The position numbers and the translations under genes are program-made. From contig DATABA010000076.1 of NCBI GenBank assembly GCA_036259835.1, positions 1 to 50,222 of the forward strand: a stretch of DNA of 50,222 nucleotides, given 5' to 3'. Below, one piece after another: positions 7,389 to 16,198 of the stretch. Positions within the stretch are counted from its first letter, which is position 1. Every line of letters begins with the position of its first letter. The notes under the pieces are model-generated. The model was not told the DNA's origin, ran no database searches, and was given only the letters and a program-made list of their open reading frames with translations. This DNA is from JALYGK01 sp036259835 (lineage in GTDB: Bacteria > Actinomycetota > UBA4738).

Positions 7389-9707
7389 ATGGCACCGGCC
7401 TGGTTGAAACGCGTCTTGCTCGGCTATGCCCTGCCGAGCGGAAAGGCCGAGCACCAGCTTCTCCCGAAGTCTCTGGCGCTCCCGGTGTTCGCGTCAGACC
7501 AGCTTTCCTCTGTGGCCTACGCCACGGAACAAATGATGCTGGTGTTGGTGACCGCAGGTGCGGGGGCGCTCTCGGTCAAGGTTCCGGCAGGATTCGCCAT
7601 CGCGGCCCTCCTCGCGATCGTCATCACCTCCTATCGCCAAACCGTTCACGCCTATCCGCGAGGGGGAGGGTCGTACATCGTCTCTCGAGAGAATCTCGGG
7701 ACAATTCCGGGTCTCGTCGCCGCTGGCGCCATTCAGACCTCGTATGTCCTGACAGTCTCGGTGAGCGTGACCGCAGGTACGATCGCGGTTACCTCCGCAG
7801 CGCCGGCCCTGGTTCCGTACAAGGTTCCGGTCGCGATCGGCTTCGTGGTCCTCATCACCGTGGCGAACCTTCGTGGGGTCAAGGAGGCGGGGCGGATCTT
7901 TGCCATCCCCACATACGGCTTCGTGGCGATGGTGTTCCTCACGCTCGCGATCGGGTTTATTCGTTGTCTGGGGGATTGCCCGCGCGCCGATACCGCGGAT
8001 CTGGAGCTGGAGGCCACGGCGGCGTTGACGACGTTCCTGGTCCTTCGGGCGTTCTCCTCGGGAGCAACCGCCCTCACTGGTGTCGAGGCCATCGCGGACG
8101 GGGTACAGGCGTTCCGCCGGCCTCAGGCCAGGAACGCCGCAGCCACGCTGGCGATCATGGGCGCGCTCAGCATTCCCATGTTTCTCGGGATCACGGTGCT
8201 CGCTCGAATGCTGCACGTGCGGGTTACCGAGGAGGTCGCCGCGTCCAGGTCGGTGCTCGCTCAGATCGGGGACACCGTCTTCGGCGGCGGATGGCTCTTC
8301 ATCACGCTTCAGGTGTTCACCACCGGCATCTTGATCCTTGCCGCGAACACCGCCTATCAGGACTTCCCACGTCTGTCGGCGATCTTGGCCCGAGACCGAT
8401 TCATGCCGGTTCAGTTCAAGAACCGCGGAGACCGACTCGTCTTCTCGAACGGAATCGTGGTTCTTTCTGTGCTGGCGAGCCTGTTGATCTGGCTCTTCAA
8501 CGCCGAGCTTTCCGCCCTGATCCATCTGTACGTCGTCGGTGTGTTCGCCGCTCTCACCTTGTCGCAGGCCGGCATGGTCCGAAGATGGCTGAGAAAGCGA
8601 GGCGAGGGGTGGCAGCGAGGCATCGCGATCAACCTCGTCGGGGCGACTACCACTGGACTCGTGCTCGCCATCGTCGCAGTGACCCAGTTTCGGGACGGCG
8701 CCTGGATCGTGATCTCGGCGGTGCCGGTCATCGTGGCGCTCTTCCTTGCCGTGCACCGTCACTACGAAGCGGTTGGCAGAATCCTCCGGACGCCCAGGCT
8801 TTCGCCACGCCAGGAAGTCCAAAACACCTTCGTGCTCCTGGTCTCGGACCTCGGTCCGCACACAACCGACGCCATCGCCTACATGCTCGCTCTTCGACCG
8901 GAGCGGGTGATCCCGCTGTTCATCGGGAGCGACGGTGTCTACCAGGAGTGCCTGTCGAAGTGGCGTTCGGTCGCGCCCCGACTCGGACCACTCGAGCGGC
9001 TCGATGGCGAGGGGATCCGCGCCTTGCTTTCCTACATCCGGAGGGTCCGGGAGGACGAACACCGGGAAGACTTCGTGACCGTGGTCGTCCCCGAACTGAT
9101 CTCCACACGCAGCATGGTCAAGATGCTCCGTCGCCGCTCGGCGTTCTGGTTAAAGGCTGCGTTGTTGTTCGAACCCCGAGTGGTCGTGACGGACGTTCCG
9201 CTGGTGCCCGAGGAGCACGACCAGGCGATCGCTCGAGGCGGCCGGCCGCTCGAGCCGGAGCGCAGCGTCGTCCTAGTACCCGTTTCAGCGGTCCACAACG
9301 CCACTGTCCGGGCCGTGGTCTACGCCAAGTCGCTGAAGCCCTCGCAGGTGGAGGCGTTGTTCTTCGCGGCCGATCCTGAGGAGGTGGAGGAGACATTGCA
9401 CAACTGGGGCGAGTGGGGAATGGACATCCCACTCTCTGCCATCGACACGCCGTTCCGGGACATCGCCACGCCCCTGCTCGAGGAGGTTCGAAAGCACACG
9501 CGTCGCGGCGACACGATCGTGACGGTCGTCCTCCCCGAGTTCGTGGTCAGGCGTTGGTGGGAGCACCTCCTCCACAACCAGACCGGCCTTTACATCAAGC
9601 GACTGCTGCTCTACGAGCCGAGGGTCGTTGTAACGAGCGTCCCCTACCACTTGGGATCCTTCGTGAGAGTCCCGCCGGAAGAATTGGTGCCGGAGACTGT
9701 TGGGTAG
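7389..9707 (+). CDS. KimA-like APC-superfamily potassium transporter with tandem C-terminal soluble domains
   Basis: 772-residue APC-superfamily permease. The N-terminal half (about 1-440) has some 12 helices and the stretch PVFASDQLSSVAYATEQ, which closely recalls Bacillus KimA, a high-affinity potassium importer regulated by c-di-AMP. The C-terminal third holds two repeated alpha/beta domains: FVTVVVPELIS...LLFEPRVVVTDVP near 570-600 and IVTVVLPEFVV...LLYEPRVVVTSVP near 705-755 align with each other, so one unit was duplicated. Two TrkA regulatory proteins follow at once, as in the mycobacterial Rv2690c-ceoB-ceoC region, which supports potassium as substrate. In the older databases it would be called amino-acid permease, which I consider less likely. 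Confidence 0.85.
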   Translation: MAPAWLKRVLLGYALPSGKAEHQLLPKSLALPVFASDQLSSVAYATEQMMLVLVTAGAGALSVKVPAGFAIAALLAIVITSYRQTVHAYPRGGGSYIVSRENLGTIPGLVAAGAIQTSYVLTVSVSVTAGTIAVTSAAPALVPYKVPVAIGFVVLITVANLRGVKEAGRIFAIPTYGFVAMVFLTLAIGFIRCLGDCPRADTADLELEATAALTTFLVLRAFSSGATALTGVEAIADGVQAFRRPQARNAAATLAIMGALSIPMFLGITVLARMLHVRVTEEVAASRSVLAQIGDTVFGGGWLFITLQVFTTGILILAANTAYQDFPRLSAILARDRFMPVQFKNRGDRLVFSNGIVVLSVLASLLIWLFNAELSALIHLYVVGVFAALTLSQAGMVRRWLRKRGEGWQRGIAINLVGATTTGLVLAIVAVTQFRDGAWIVISAVPVIVALFLAVHRHYEAVGRILRTPRLSPRQEVQNTFVLLVSDLGPHTTDAIAYMLALRPERVIPLFIGSDGVYQECLSKWRSVAPRLGPLERLDGEGIRALLSYIRRVREDEHREDFVTVVVPELISTRSMVKMLRRRSAFWLKAALLFEPRVVVTDVPLVPEEHDQAIARGGRPLEPERSVVLVPVSAVHNATVRAVVYAKSLKPSQVEALFFAADPEEVEETLHNWGEWGMDIPLSAIDTPFRDIATPLLEEVRKHTRRGDTIVTVVLPEFVVRRWWEHLLHNQTGLYIKRLLLYEPRVVVTSVPYHLGSFVRVPPEELVPETVG

Positions 9708-9722
9708 ACGCTGACCGAGCGT

Positions 9723-9728
9723 TACGCT
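9723..9728 (+). promoter_or_regulatory. Possible -10 box of the first trkA gene
   Basis: TACGCT ends 7 bases before the ATG at 9736, in the short gap after the transporter gene. No Shine-Dalgarno sequence is seen. It could give a leaderless trkA transcript independent of the transporter. Confidence 0.3.
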
Positions 9729-9735
9729 TGGCGGA

Positions 9736-10392
9736 ATGCATGTTGTGATCATCGGCTGCGGTCGCGTGGGAGCAGCTCTCACGGTGGAGCTCGGCCGCGC
9801 CGGACACTCCGTTTCGATCATCGACAAGCGACCCGACGCCTTCGATCGACTTCCTCCTGGTTTTCAGGCGAGAACACTCGTCGGGACTGGATTCGACCGC
9901 GAGCTTCTCGAGGAAGCCGGCATTTCCAACGCTGGAGCGTTCGTGGCCGTGACGAACGGCGACAACTCCAACATCGTTGCGGCTCGGGTGGCGCGGGAGC
10001 ACTACCACATCCCCAAAGTGATCGCCCGGATCTACGACCCCAGGCGCGCCGAAATCTACGAGCGGCTCAACATCCCCACCGTTGCCTCGGCGGCATGGGC
10101 GGCCGAGCAGATCGAATACCTCCTGTTCCACGGTCGCGAGGAGCTCAAGGAGACCTTTGCCGGCGGCACGTTGCTTCACCTGCAGCGGGAGATTCCCGAT
10201 CATCTCGTAGGGCAGCCCATTTCATCGGTCATGGAGGACGGCCAAATCGAGGTGGTCGGCGTGGATCGTGGAGGACGGGGGTTCATCCCGGTCCAGGACA
10301 GTCGGTTTCAGCAAGGGGACGTGGCGCATTTCATTCTCTTGACCGACGCCGTCGACCGGCTCGACACGCTGCTCGAGCCGCTCGCCGAATAG
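9736..10392 (+). CDS. TrkA-family potassium regulatory protein (first copy)
   Basis: Cytoplasmic gating subunit of potassium uptake, 218 residues. The N-terminal RCK_N domain has the NAD(H) fold signature MHVVIIGCGRVGAALTVEL with an acidic residue at the end of the second strand (IIDK); residues from about 140 form an RCK_C (TrkA_C) domain, a fold that in other bacteria binds c-di-AMP. It corresponds to mycobacterial CeoB. The next gene is a paralogue, and the two are expected to form a hetero-oligomeric ring. No Trk/Ktr membrane subunit lies in the window, so the neighbouring KimA-like permease is the natural partner (inference). Confidence 0.92.
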   Translation: MHVVIIGCGRVGAALTVELGRAGHSVSIIDKRPDAFDRLPPGFQARTLVGTGFDRELLEEAGISNAGAFVAVTNGDNSNIVAARVAREHYHIPKVIARIYDPRRAEIYERLNIPTVASAAWAAEQIEYLLFHGREELKETFAGGTLLHLQREIPDHLVGQPISSVMEDGQIEVVGVDRGGRGFIPVQDSRFQQGDVAHFILLTDAVDRLDTLLEPLAE

Positions 10393-10402
10393 CAGGAGAG
10401 CG

Positions 10403-11065
10403 ATGAAGGTCATCATCACCGGAGCCGGCAAAATCGGACGTCACCTTGCGGGGGACCTGGCCGAGCGCGGGCATGAGGTAACGCTCATCGAGCAGGAGAA
10501 GGCGGCCGCCGCGCGAGCAGCTCACGATCTCCCGGAATCGGTGACGATTCTCCTCGGGGACGCCTGCGAGCCGTACGTCCTGGAGGAAGCGAAACTCATG
10601 CAGGCGGACGTGGTCGTGGCGGCCACCGGTGACGACGAGGACAACCTGGTCACGTCGCTACTGGCGAAACAGGAGTTCGCGGTGCCTCGAGTCCTCGCGC
10701 GAGTGAACCACTCCAAGAACGAATGGATGTTCACCGAGCAATGGGGCGTCGATGTGCCGGTTAGCCCGCCCCATATCCTCACGGCGTTGGTCGAGGAAGC
10801 GGTCACCGTCGGCGACGTCGTGCGGCTCCTCAAGCTCGAGCGGGGGAAAGTATCGCTGGTCGAGCTCACGCTGGATGACGGCTCAAAGGTCGCCGGCAGG
10901 CCGATGTACGAGCTGCGGCTGCCTTTGGATTCGGCGATCGTGGCCATCATTCGGGACGAGCACGTCGTCATTCCGCAGCCCGAGACGGTGCTGGCCGCAG
11001 GCGATGAGCTGATGGCGATCGCCCGTCCGGAAGTCGAAGACGACCTCCGCGCCGCCCTCGAATAG
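10403..11065 (+). CDS. TrkA-family potassium regulatory protein (second copy)
   Basis: 220-residue paralogue of the preceding gene and counterpart of mycobacterial CeoC. The Rossmann signature is MKVIITGAGKIGRHLAGDL, followed by LIEQEK; the middle (VAATGDDEDNLV) and PRVLARVNHSKNEWMF are typical RCK_N features, and the last 80 residues form a TrkA_C domain. The ATG is preceded by CAGGAG at 5 bases, and only 10 bases separate it from the first trkA gene, so the two are co-translated. It faces the OB-fold gene tail to tail. Confidence 0.92.
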   Translation: MKVIITGAGKIGRHLAGDLAERGHEVTLIEQEKAAAARAAHDLPESVTILLGDACEPYVLEEAKLMQADVVVAATGDDEDNLVTSLLAKQEFAVPRVLARVNHSKNEWMFTEQWGVDVPVSPPHILTALVEEAVTVGDVVRLLKLERGKVSLVELTLDDGSKVAGRPMYELRLPLDSAIVAIIRDEHVVIPQPETVLAAGDELMAIARPEVEDDLRAALE

Positions 11066-11089
11066 AGGGACTCAAGTCGCGTCCGTCTC

Positions 11090-11308
11090 TCAGGCGAACT
11101 CGAACGTGGGGTTGACGATCCTCGGTCTTTCGCGCTCCTTGCCGAGAACCCCTTCGATGACGACTCGCGATCCGAGCGCGAGCCCCGGAATGGAACGCCG
11201 GCCGAGCCAGATTGCCGACATCTCACCGGTCCCGTCCCACAAAACGGCTTCGAGCGCTTCGAACCCCTCGACAGGGCGGATCGTGATGCGCCGGACGACG
11301 CCGGCCAC
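11090..11308 (-). CDS. OB-fold nucleic-acid-binding protein (first standard start)
   Basis: From the only standard start, GTG at 11308, the product is 72 residues: an OB-fold core with VAGVVRRITIRP, LEAVLWDGTG, WLGRRSIPGL and VIEGVLGKERERPRIVNP. This matches the protein regularly found beside the TrkA pair in actinobacteria (Rv2694c type). Its role is unknown; single-stranded nucleic-acid binding is inferred from the fold. Homologues as I recall them carry about 50 more residues at the N-terminus, and the codons upstream of 11308 do encode such a segment, but without any ATG, GTG, TTG or CTG (see the next entry). The true start is therefore unresolved. Confidence 0.75.
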   Translation of the reverse strand: MAGVVRRITIRPVEGFEALEAVLWDGTGEMSAIWLGRRSIPGLALGSRVVIEGVLGKERERPRIVNPTFEFA

Positions 11309-11470
11309 CTTTACCCGGCTCCTGGTCGTGCATTCGTTTACCCGGATCGTTCCGGGAATGCTGTCGGCCCAGGCGCGGATCTCATCCGCGAGCCGCTGTT
11401 CGTCGCTCGTCGAGAGGCGGCGGAAGAAGTCCCGAAACGCCGTCGTGACTCCGATCGCAGACCGCCCGAA
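11309..11470 (-). other. In-frame coding extension of the OB-fold gene with no standard start codon
   Basis: 54 open codons lie between the hppA stop UAG (11473-11471) and the GTG of the OB-fold gene, all in one frame. They read like the family's N-terminus: FRDFFRRLSTSDEQRLADEI, then a stretch ending RSRVKVAGVV. No ATG, GTG, TTG or CTG occurs. Possible explanations are initiation at AUC (11455) or ACG (11446 or 11443), where GGAG at 11452-11449 is near, or ribosomes reading through or restarting at the hppA stop, giving an HppA-OB fusion in a minority of products. A sequence error is also possible. Confidence 0.6.
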
Positions 11471-13762
11471 CTAGGACCCCGACGTGATTGCCTCTTGGGC
11501 AGTCTCCGAGACTTCCCGCGCCTCGGGGACTGCCTCCTCAGCGGAGAGCAAGGTCGCTCTCCTGGACTTGGAGTACCAGATGGCGCCGCCAAGGAGCAGC
11601 GTCGCAAGGACCGCGACCACCGCTCGAAGCGCGGCGTTCCGCGCGTACGTCACCACGAGCGGGACGATCAGGAGAGCGACCAGGTTCATGACTTTGATGA
11701 GCGGGTTCAGCGCGGGGCCGGCGGTGTCCTTGAAGGGGTCGCCGACGGTGTCCCCGATGACGGTGGCCTTGTGCGATTCCGACCCCTTGCCGCCGTACAG
11801 CCCCTCCTCGACCAGCTTCTTCGCGTTGTCCCAGGCCCCGCCGGAGTTCGAGAGCATCACGGCAAGCAGCTGCCCAGTGAGGATGGCGCCGGCCAGGAAT
11901 GCCCCCAACGCCTCCGCCCCCAAAAAGAACCCAACGATGAGCGGCGTCAGAACTGCCAGGAGCCCAGGAGTCATCAGCTCACGGAGCGATGTCTTGGTGC
12001 ATATGTCGACGACCCGCGCGTAATCGGGTTGTTCCTTGAACTCCATGATCCCGGGGTGATCCCGAAACTGGTTGCGTACCTCGACCACCACCTGTGAGGC
12101 GGCCCGCCCCACCGCCCGAATGGCGAGCGAGGAGAACAAGAACGCCACCGAACCGCCGATCAGGAGACCAACCAGGACGTCCGGGGCGTCGACCCGGATC
12201 CCAGCGAACCGGAACCCTTCGAGAATGAGCGCCTCACGGAATGATCCGAAGAGGGAGGTGGCCGCGAGGACCGCCGTCGCAATGGCCATTCCCTTCGTGA
12301 TGGCCTTGGTGGTGTTTCCCACGGCGTCGAGTCCGGTCATGATCCGGTCGGCCCTCTCCCCGAGACCGCCGGACATCTCCGCGATGCCGTGGGCGTTGTC
12401 GGTGACCGGCCCGTAGGTGTCCATCGACACGATCACTCCAACTGTCGTCAGCATCCCCATCCCGGTGAGCGAGATGAAGTACAGGCGCTCCGAGAGGGTG
12501 TTCCCGAGGTAGAACGCGGAGATGATCGCCGCGCCGATCACCAGAATCGCCCACACCGTGGACTCGAGCCCGGACGAGAAGCCGGACAGGATGGTGGTAG
12601 CCGGTCCCGTTGTGGAGGACTCGGCGATCTCCTGGACCGGCTTGCGCCGAGTCGACGTGAAATGCTCGGTGAGGAGCTGGATGACGCTCGCCAACAGCAG
12701 GCCGAACAACACGGCCCAGAAGACCCGCAAGTCGCCCACGTAGGCCCACGCGAGGAAAAACACTCCCACCGCCGAGGCGATGGCCGACAGGAAGAACCCA
12801 CGGTTGATCGCCTTCATCCCGTGCTCCGTCTCGCTGCGCGGCGAAACGGCCAGGATCCCGATCACCGATGTAATCACTCCGATGGCCCGTACGAACAGCG
12901 GGAACATCACACCGACGATCGCCCCCTTCGGTGAGCCTGCGAAGGCAGCGGCGCCCAGGATGATGGAAGCAACCAGGGTGACCTCGTACGACTCGAACAG
13001 GTCGGCGGCCATCCCCGCGCAGTCGCCCACGTTGTCGCCGACGTTGTCGGCAATCGTGGCCGCGTTCCTCGGATCGTCTTCCGGGATGTTCTTCTCCACC
13101 TTTCCCACCAGGTCGGCACCGACGTCTGCAGCCTTGGTGTAGATCCCCCCACCGACCCGCATGAACATGGCGAGGAGCGCGCCGCCGAATCCGAACCCGA
13201 CCAGGACCGACGTTGCGTCCTGCTTGAACAGCATCAGGATCACGGTGGCCCCGAGCAGCCCGAGCCCAACCGTGAACATCCCGGCCACGCCGCCCGTCCG
13301 AAAGGCGATTCGAAGCGCCCGCCGGAGCCCTGCTTCGCGAGCCGCATTCGCAACCCGAACGTTGCCTCGAACGGCCAGCCACATGCCGGCGAACCCGGTA
13401 ACCGCCGAGAAGCCCGCCCCCAGCAAGAAGGCGATGGACCGGCCCAGGCGAATCGCCAGCTCGGAATGCTCACGCTCTTCTGGGACGGGGAGGACGAAGA
13501 ACAGGACGACGATCAGGATCCCTATGAAGAGGCCCAGGGTTCGGAACTGCCGGTTCAGATACGCGCGGGCCCCCTTCTGAATGGCCTGCGCGATCTCCTT
13601 CATCTTCTCCGTGCCCTCCGACGCAGCCAGGACCTCACGGCTCAGGTAACCGGCGAACGCCAGGGCGAGCAGGGAAATGATGAGGATCAACCAGAGGCTG
13701 ATGTCCTCGAACGACCGAAACACGGCGTTGATGGTCCCGCCTTCTTGGGCAATCAACGGCAT
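11471..13762 (-). CDS. hppA: Proton-translocating membrane pyrophosphatase (potassium-independent type)
   Basis: Membrane-embedded pump that couples PPi hydrolysis to proton export; 763 residues, about 16 helices. The pyrophosphate site is clear: GGGIYTKAADVGADLVGK (205-222), IPEDDPRNAATIADNVGDNVGD (227-248). The position that decides cation dependence reads GNTTKAIT, with Lys487 and Thr490 (counted from the TTG one codon upstream), the signature of potassium-independent proton pumps. The ATG at 13762 is used because AGGAGGG lies 6 bases upstream. It follows nhaA by 68 bases and is followed in frame by the OB-fold protein. It supplies the proton gradient that NhaA consumes. Confidence 0.97.
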   Translation of the reverse strand: MPLIAQEGGTINAVFRSFEDISLWLILIISLLALAFAGYLSREVLAASEGTEKMKEIAQAIQKGARAYLNRQFRTLGLFIGILIVVLFFVLPVPEEREHSELAIRLGRSIAFLLGAGFSAVTGFAGMWLAVRGNVRVANAAREAGLRRALRIAFRTGGVAGMFTVGLGLLGATVILMLFKQDATSVLVGFGFGGALLAMFMRVGGGIYTKAADVGADLVGKVEKNIPEDDPRNAATIADNVGDNVGDCAGMAADLFESYEVTLVASIILGAAAFAGSPKGAIVGVMFPLFVRAIGVITSVIGILAVSPRSETEHGMKAINRGFFLSAIASAVGVFFLAWAYVGDLRVFWAVLFGLLLASVIQLLTEHFTSTRRKPVQEIAESSTTGPATTILSGFSSGLESTVWAILVIGAAIISAFYLGNTLSERLYFISLTGMGMLTTVGVIVSMDTYGPVTDNAHGIAEMSGGLGERADRIMTGLDAVGNTTKAITKGMAIATAVLAATSLFGSFREALILEGFRFAGIRVDAPDVLVGLLIGGSVAFLFSSLAIRAVGRAASQVVVEVRNQFRDHPGIMEFKEQPDYARVVDICTKTSLRELMTPGLLAVLTPLIVGFFLGAEALGAFLAGAILTGQLLAVMLSNSGGAWDNAKKLVEEGLYGGKGSESHKATVIGDTVGDPFKDTAGPALNPLIKVMNLVALLIVPLVVTYARNAALRAVVAVLATLLLGGAIWYSKSRRATLLSAEEAVPEAREVSETAQEAITSGS

Positions 13763-13797
13763 CAAGAACCCTCCTGAAATCGTTGAAGTGTGTTGCC

Positions 13798-13838
13798 GCC
13801 ACGGCTACCGCCGCGTGGCCGGGTCATACACTACCCGG
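13798..13838. repeat. Two adjacent inverted repeats between nhaA and hppA
   Basis: GCCACG/CGTGGC (13798-13803 with 13814-13819) and CCGGGT/ACCCGG (13819-13824 with 13833-13838) form two small hairpins directly after the nhaA stop. They may slow RNA decay or attenuate transcription into hppA. No T-run follows, so a complete terminator is not supported. Confidence 0.35.
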
Positions 13839-15288
13839 TTCTTCCCTTCGACTCTTCGTACGAGGACCGGCCGCTCCCTTCCCGCTGTCGCCAGAATGAA
13901 AGCAGCACCCATCCGACTGCTCCGGCGAGAGCGGATCCCACCAGGATGCCGAGCGTGGCGGCATCACGCTGTACAGCGTTCGATAACGCGAGATGCGAAA
14001 TGAACAGCGAAACCGTGAAGCCGACGCCGCCGATTACACCGACGCTCGTGAGGTCTCTCCAGTCGATGCCACCGGATAGCCGCGCCAGCCCTGTTCGCGT
14101 TCCGATCCAGGCCCCAAGGACGATCCCAAGAGGCTTGCCCACAACCAGTCCGAGGATCACCCCGTGCGCCACGCTGCTTCGCGCAGCCTCCACCACGAGG
14201 CTTGACGAAAGCGTGATCCCAGCATTGGCGAGGGCGAAAAGGGGGACGACGACGAAGCTCGTCCACGGGTGGAGCACGGTTTCCAGGCGCGCCAGTGGAG
14301 AAATGGCCTGGCTGGAGAGCCGCGACAACCGCAGCCACAGATGCGCATCGACATCGGGAGGAACGGGGTCGTCCGCGGTCTCGTCGGCGATCCGGTGAGC
14401 CTCGTCACTGACGGTTCGAGGCCGCTCGAGAGCACGGGCAGGGGTGATGAGGCCCAGCGCCACACCGGCGATCGTCGCGTGCACGCCGGACTCGAACGTG
14501 GCGAACCACACGCCCAAACCGACGATGACGTAGACGGCCCCCCAGTGAAAATCGAATCGCAGCATCACCAGGATCAGCCCGAGGAGACCGATCGCCACGG
14601 CCAGCCATCCCAGGGAAATGCCGCCCGTATAGAACAAGGCGATCACGAGGATGGCGCCGATGTCGTCCACGATCGCAAGCGCAAGCAGAAACGCCTTCAG
14701 CGCCGGCGCGACCGGAGCGAGCGAGATGGAGAGCAGCCCGACGGCGAAGGCGATGTCCGTTGCCATGGGGATCCCCCACCCGCGCGCCTCCGGTCCGCTC
14801 GCGTTCAGTGCCAGGTAAAGCAAGGCCGGGACAACCATCCCGCCAAGGGCCGCCATGACAGGCAGGGCCGCAGCACGTCGCTCCCGAAGTTCGCCGGTCA
14901 GGAGCTCGCGCTTGATCTCGAGGCCGACGACGAAGAAGAACAGCGCCATCAACCCGTCGTTGACCCAGTGCCGGAGGTCTTCAGATATGAGGTAGGAGCC
15001 GACTCGGATGGTCACCCGGGTCCCCCACAGGGTCTCGTAACTGGTTTGCCAAGGGGAATTCGCCCAGGCGAGGGCCACGGCCGCGGCCACAACCAGAACG
15101 ACGCCTCCAGCGGTTTCCGTTCTGAGGAACTCGGCGAGAGGTCGAACGACTGAGAGCTTCGCGCGCCGCACGACCCGTTCCCTCAATCGATTGGCCGGCG
15201 GACTTGCGCTGGACCGGCCGCCGTCCGGAGTTTCGTCCCTAGGCAAGCTCGCCGGCTTGCTTCTTTCTGCGCCGCTCGAGCTCCTCAT
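13831..15288 (-). CDS. nhaA: Na+/H+ antiporter NhaA
   Basis: Electrogenic antiporter that expels sodium in exchange for protons. With the ATG at 15288 it has 485 residues. The paired transport aspartates are D208-D209 in LALAIVDDIGAIL, and the WGIPMATDIAFAVG motif gives the third essential aspartate near D178; FFVVGLEIKRELLTGELRE is the typical helix 2 region. The first 45 residues are charged and low in complexity. The start is uncertain: 15327 (GTG) and 15288 (ATG) both overlap the terC end, and a TTG at 15252 sits exactly at the terC stop. It lies within a minus-strand run with terC and hppA. Confidence 0.95.
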   Translation of the reverse strand: MRSSSGAERSKPASLPRDETPDGGRSSASPPANRLRERVVRRAKLSVVRPLAEFLRTETAGGVVLVVAAAVALAWANSPWQTSYETLWGTRVTIRVGSYLISEDLRHWVNDGLMALFFFVVGLEIKRELLTGELRERRAAALPVMAALGGMVVPALLYLALNASGPEARGWGIPMATDIAFAVGLLSISLAPVAPALKAFLLALAIVDDIGAILVIALFYTGGISLGWLAVAIGLLGLILVMLRFDFHWGAVYVIVGLGVWFATFESGVHATIAGVALGLITPARALERPRTVSDEAHRIADETADDPVPPDVDAHLWLRLSRLSSQAISPLARLETVLHPWTSFVVVPLFALANAGITLSSSLVVEAARSSVAHGVILGLVVGKPLGIVLGAWIGTRTGLARLSGGIDWRDLTSVGVIGGVGFTVSLFISHLALSNAVQRDAATLGILVGSALAGAVGWVLLSFWRQREGSGRSSYEESKGRTG

Positions 15289-16189
15289 GTCCCGGTCGTA
15301 GCCACGACGCCACGATGCCGGTACCAAGGATCGCGATGATCACGGCGAGCGAGATCTGCGTGCTGATGTGCACGACTTCGGAGAGCAGCATCTTCGCCCC
15401 GACGAAGGCAAGCAGGACGCCGAGAGAAGGACGGAGGTACCGAAACCGTGTGACGGCTCCGGCCAGGACGAAATAAAGCGACCGCAAACCCAGGATGGCC
15501 AGCGCGTTGGACGAGAACACGACAAATGCGTCTCGTGTAATGGCGAAGATGGCCGGAATCGAATCGACGGCGAACACCACGTCGGTCGCCTCCACCATCA
15601 CCAGAACGGCGAAGAGGGGGGTGGCCACGCGCCGTTTTCCTCGTTTCACGATGAGCTGCTGGCCTTCGTACTTCTCGGTCAACGGGATGAAGCGGCGAAC
15701 GAAGCGAAGGACCGTGCTTTCTTCCACCGATGTTTCGTGCTCTTTCCGAACCAGGAAGCGGTAGGCGGTGACGAGCAGGAGGGCACCGAATACGTACACG
15801 ATCCACTCGAACCGGTTGAGCAGCGCCGTCCCGCCCAAGATGAAGATCAGGCGGAGCACGATGGCGCCCAGCACGCCCCAGAACAGGACCCGGTGCTGGT
15901 ACTGCTTGGGGACCGCGAAATGCGTGAAAATCAGAATCCAGACGAAGACGTTGTCGACCGAAAGGCTCCACTCGATCAGGTAACCAGCGATGTACTGCTG
16001 GGCAACGGCCCCACCCCGCCACACCCAGGTGATGACGCCGAACGTCAGCGCAATCGAGACCCAGACACCCGTCCAGATGAAGGCCTCGCGGAACGGAACG
16101 ACGTGGGCCTTTCGTTGAACGATGCCCAGGTCGATGGCAAGCATCGCCACGATGAACGCGATGAACGCGACCCAGATGTACCAGTCCAT
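15239..16189 (-). CDS. TerC-family membrane protein (probable Mn2+ exporter)
   Basis: 316-residue TerC/Alx-family integral membrane protein. Its two conserved acidic motifs are EWSLSVDNVFVW (E73, D79) and VEATDVVFAVDSIPAIFA, plus an early MLAIDLG (D20). Bacterial members export manganese and often assist metalation of secreted proteins; tellurite resistance is the historic label. About nine helices. ATG at 16189 with TAGGAG 7 bases upstream. The gap from the AI-2E gene is 9 bases, and the gene overlaps nhaA. No yybP-ykoY riboswitch was seen, consistent with being inside an operon. Confidence 0.93.
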   Translation of the reverse strand: MDWYIWVAFIAFIVAMLAIDLGIVQRKAHVVPFREAFIWTGVWVSIALTFGVITWVWRGGAVAQQYIAGYLIEWSLSVDNVFVWILIFTHFAVPKQYQHRVLFWGVLGAIVLRLIFILGGTALLNRFEWIVYVFGALLLVTAYRFLVRKEHETSVEESTVLRFVRRFIPLTEKYEGQQLIVKRGKRRVATPLFAVLVMVEATDVVFAVDSIPAIFAITRDAFVVFSSNALAILGLRSLYFVLAGAVTRFRYLRPSLGVLLAFVGAKMLLSEVVHISTQISLAVIIAILGTGIVASWLRPGHEELERRRKKQAGELA

Positions 16190-16198
16190 GCAGGGCTC

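Noticed and set aside
7332..7454. Longer N-terminus for the HD-domain protein
   Set aside because: It would overlap the divergent transporter gene, while GAGGAG precedes the ATG at 7331.
7494..9062. 522-codon minus-strand frame inside the transporter gene
   Set aside because: Asp/His/Arg-rich composition without a recognisable domain, fully within the KimA-like gene.
16190..16198. yybP-ykoY manganese riboswitch before terC
   Set aside because: Only 9 bases separate it from the preceding gene; no room for the aptamer.
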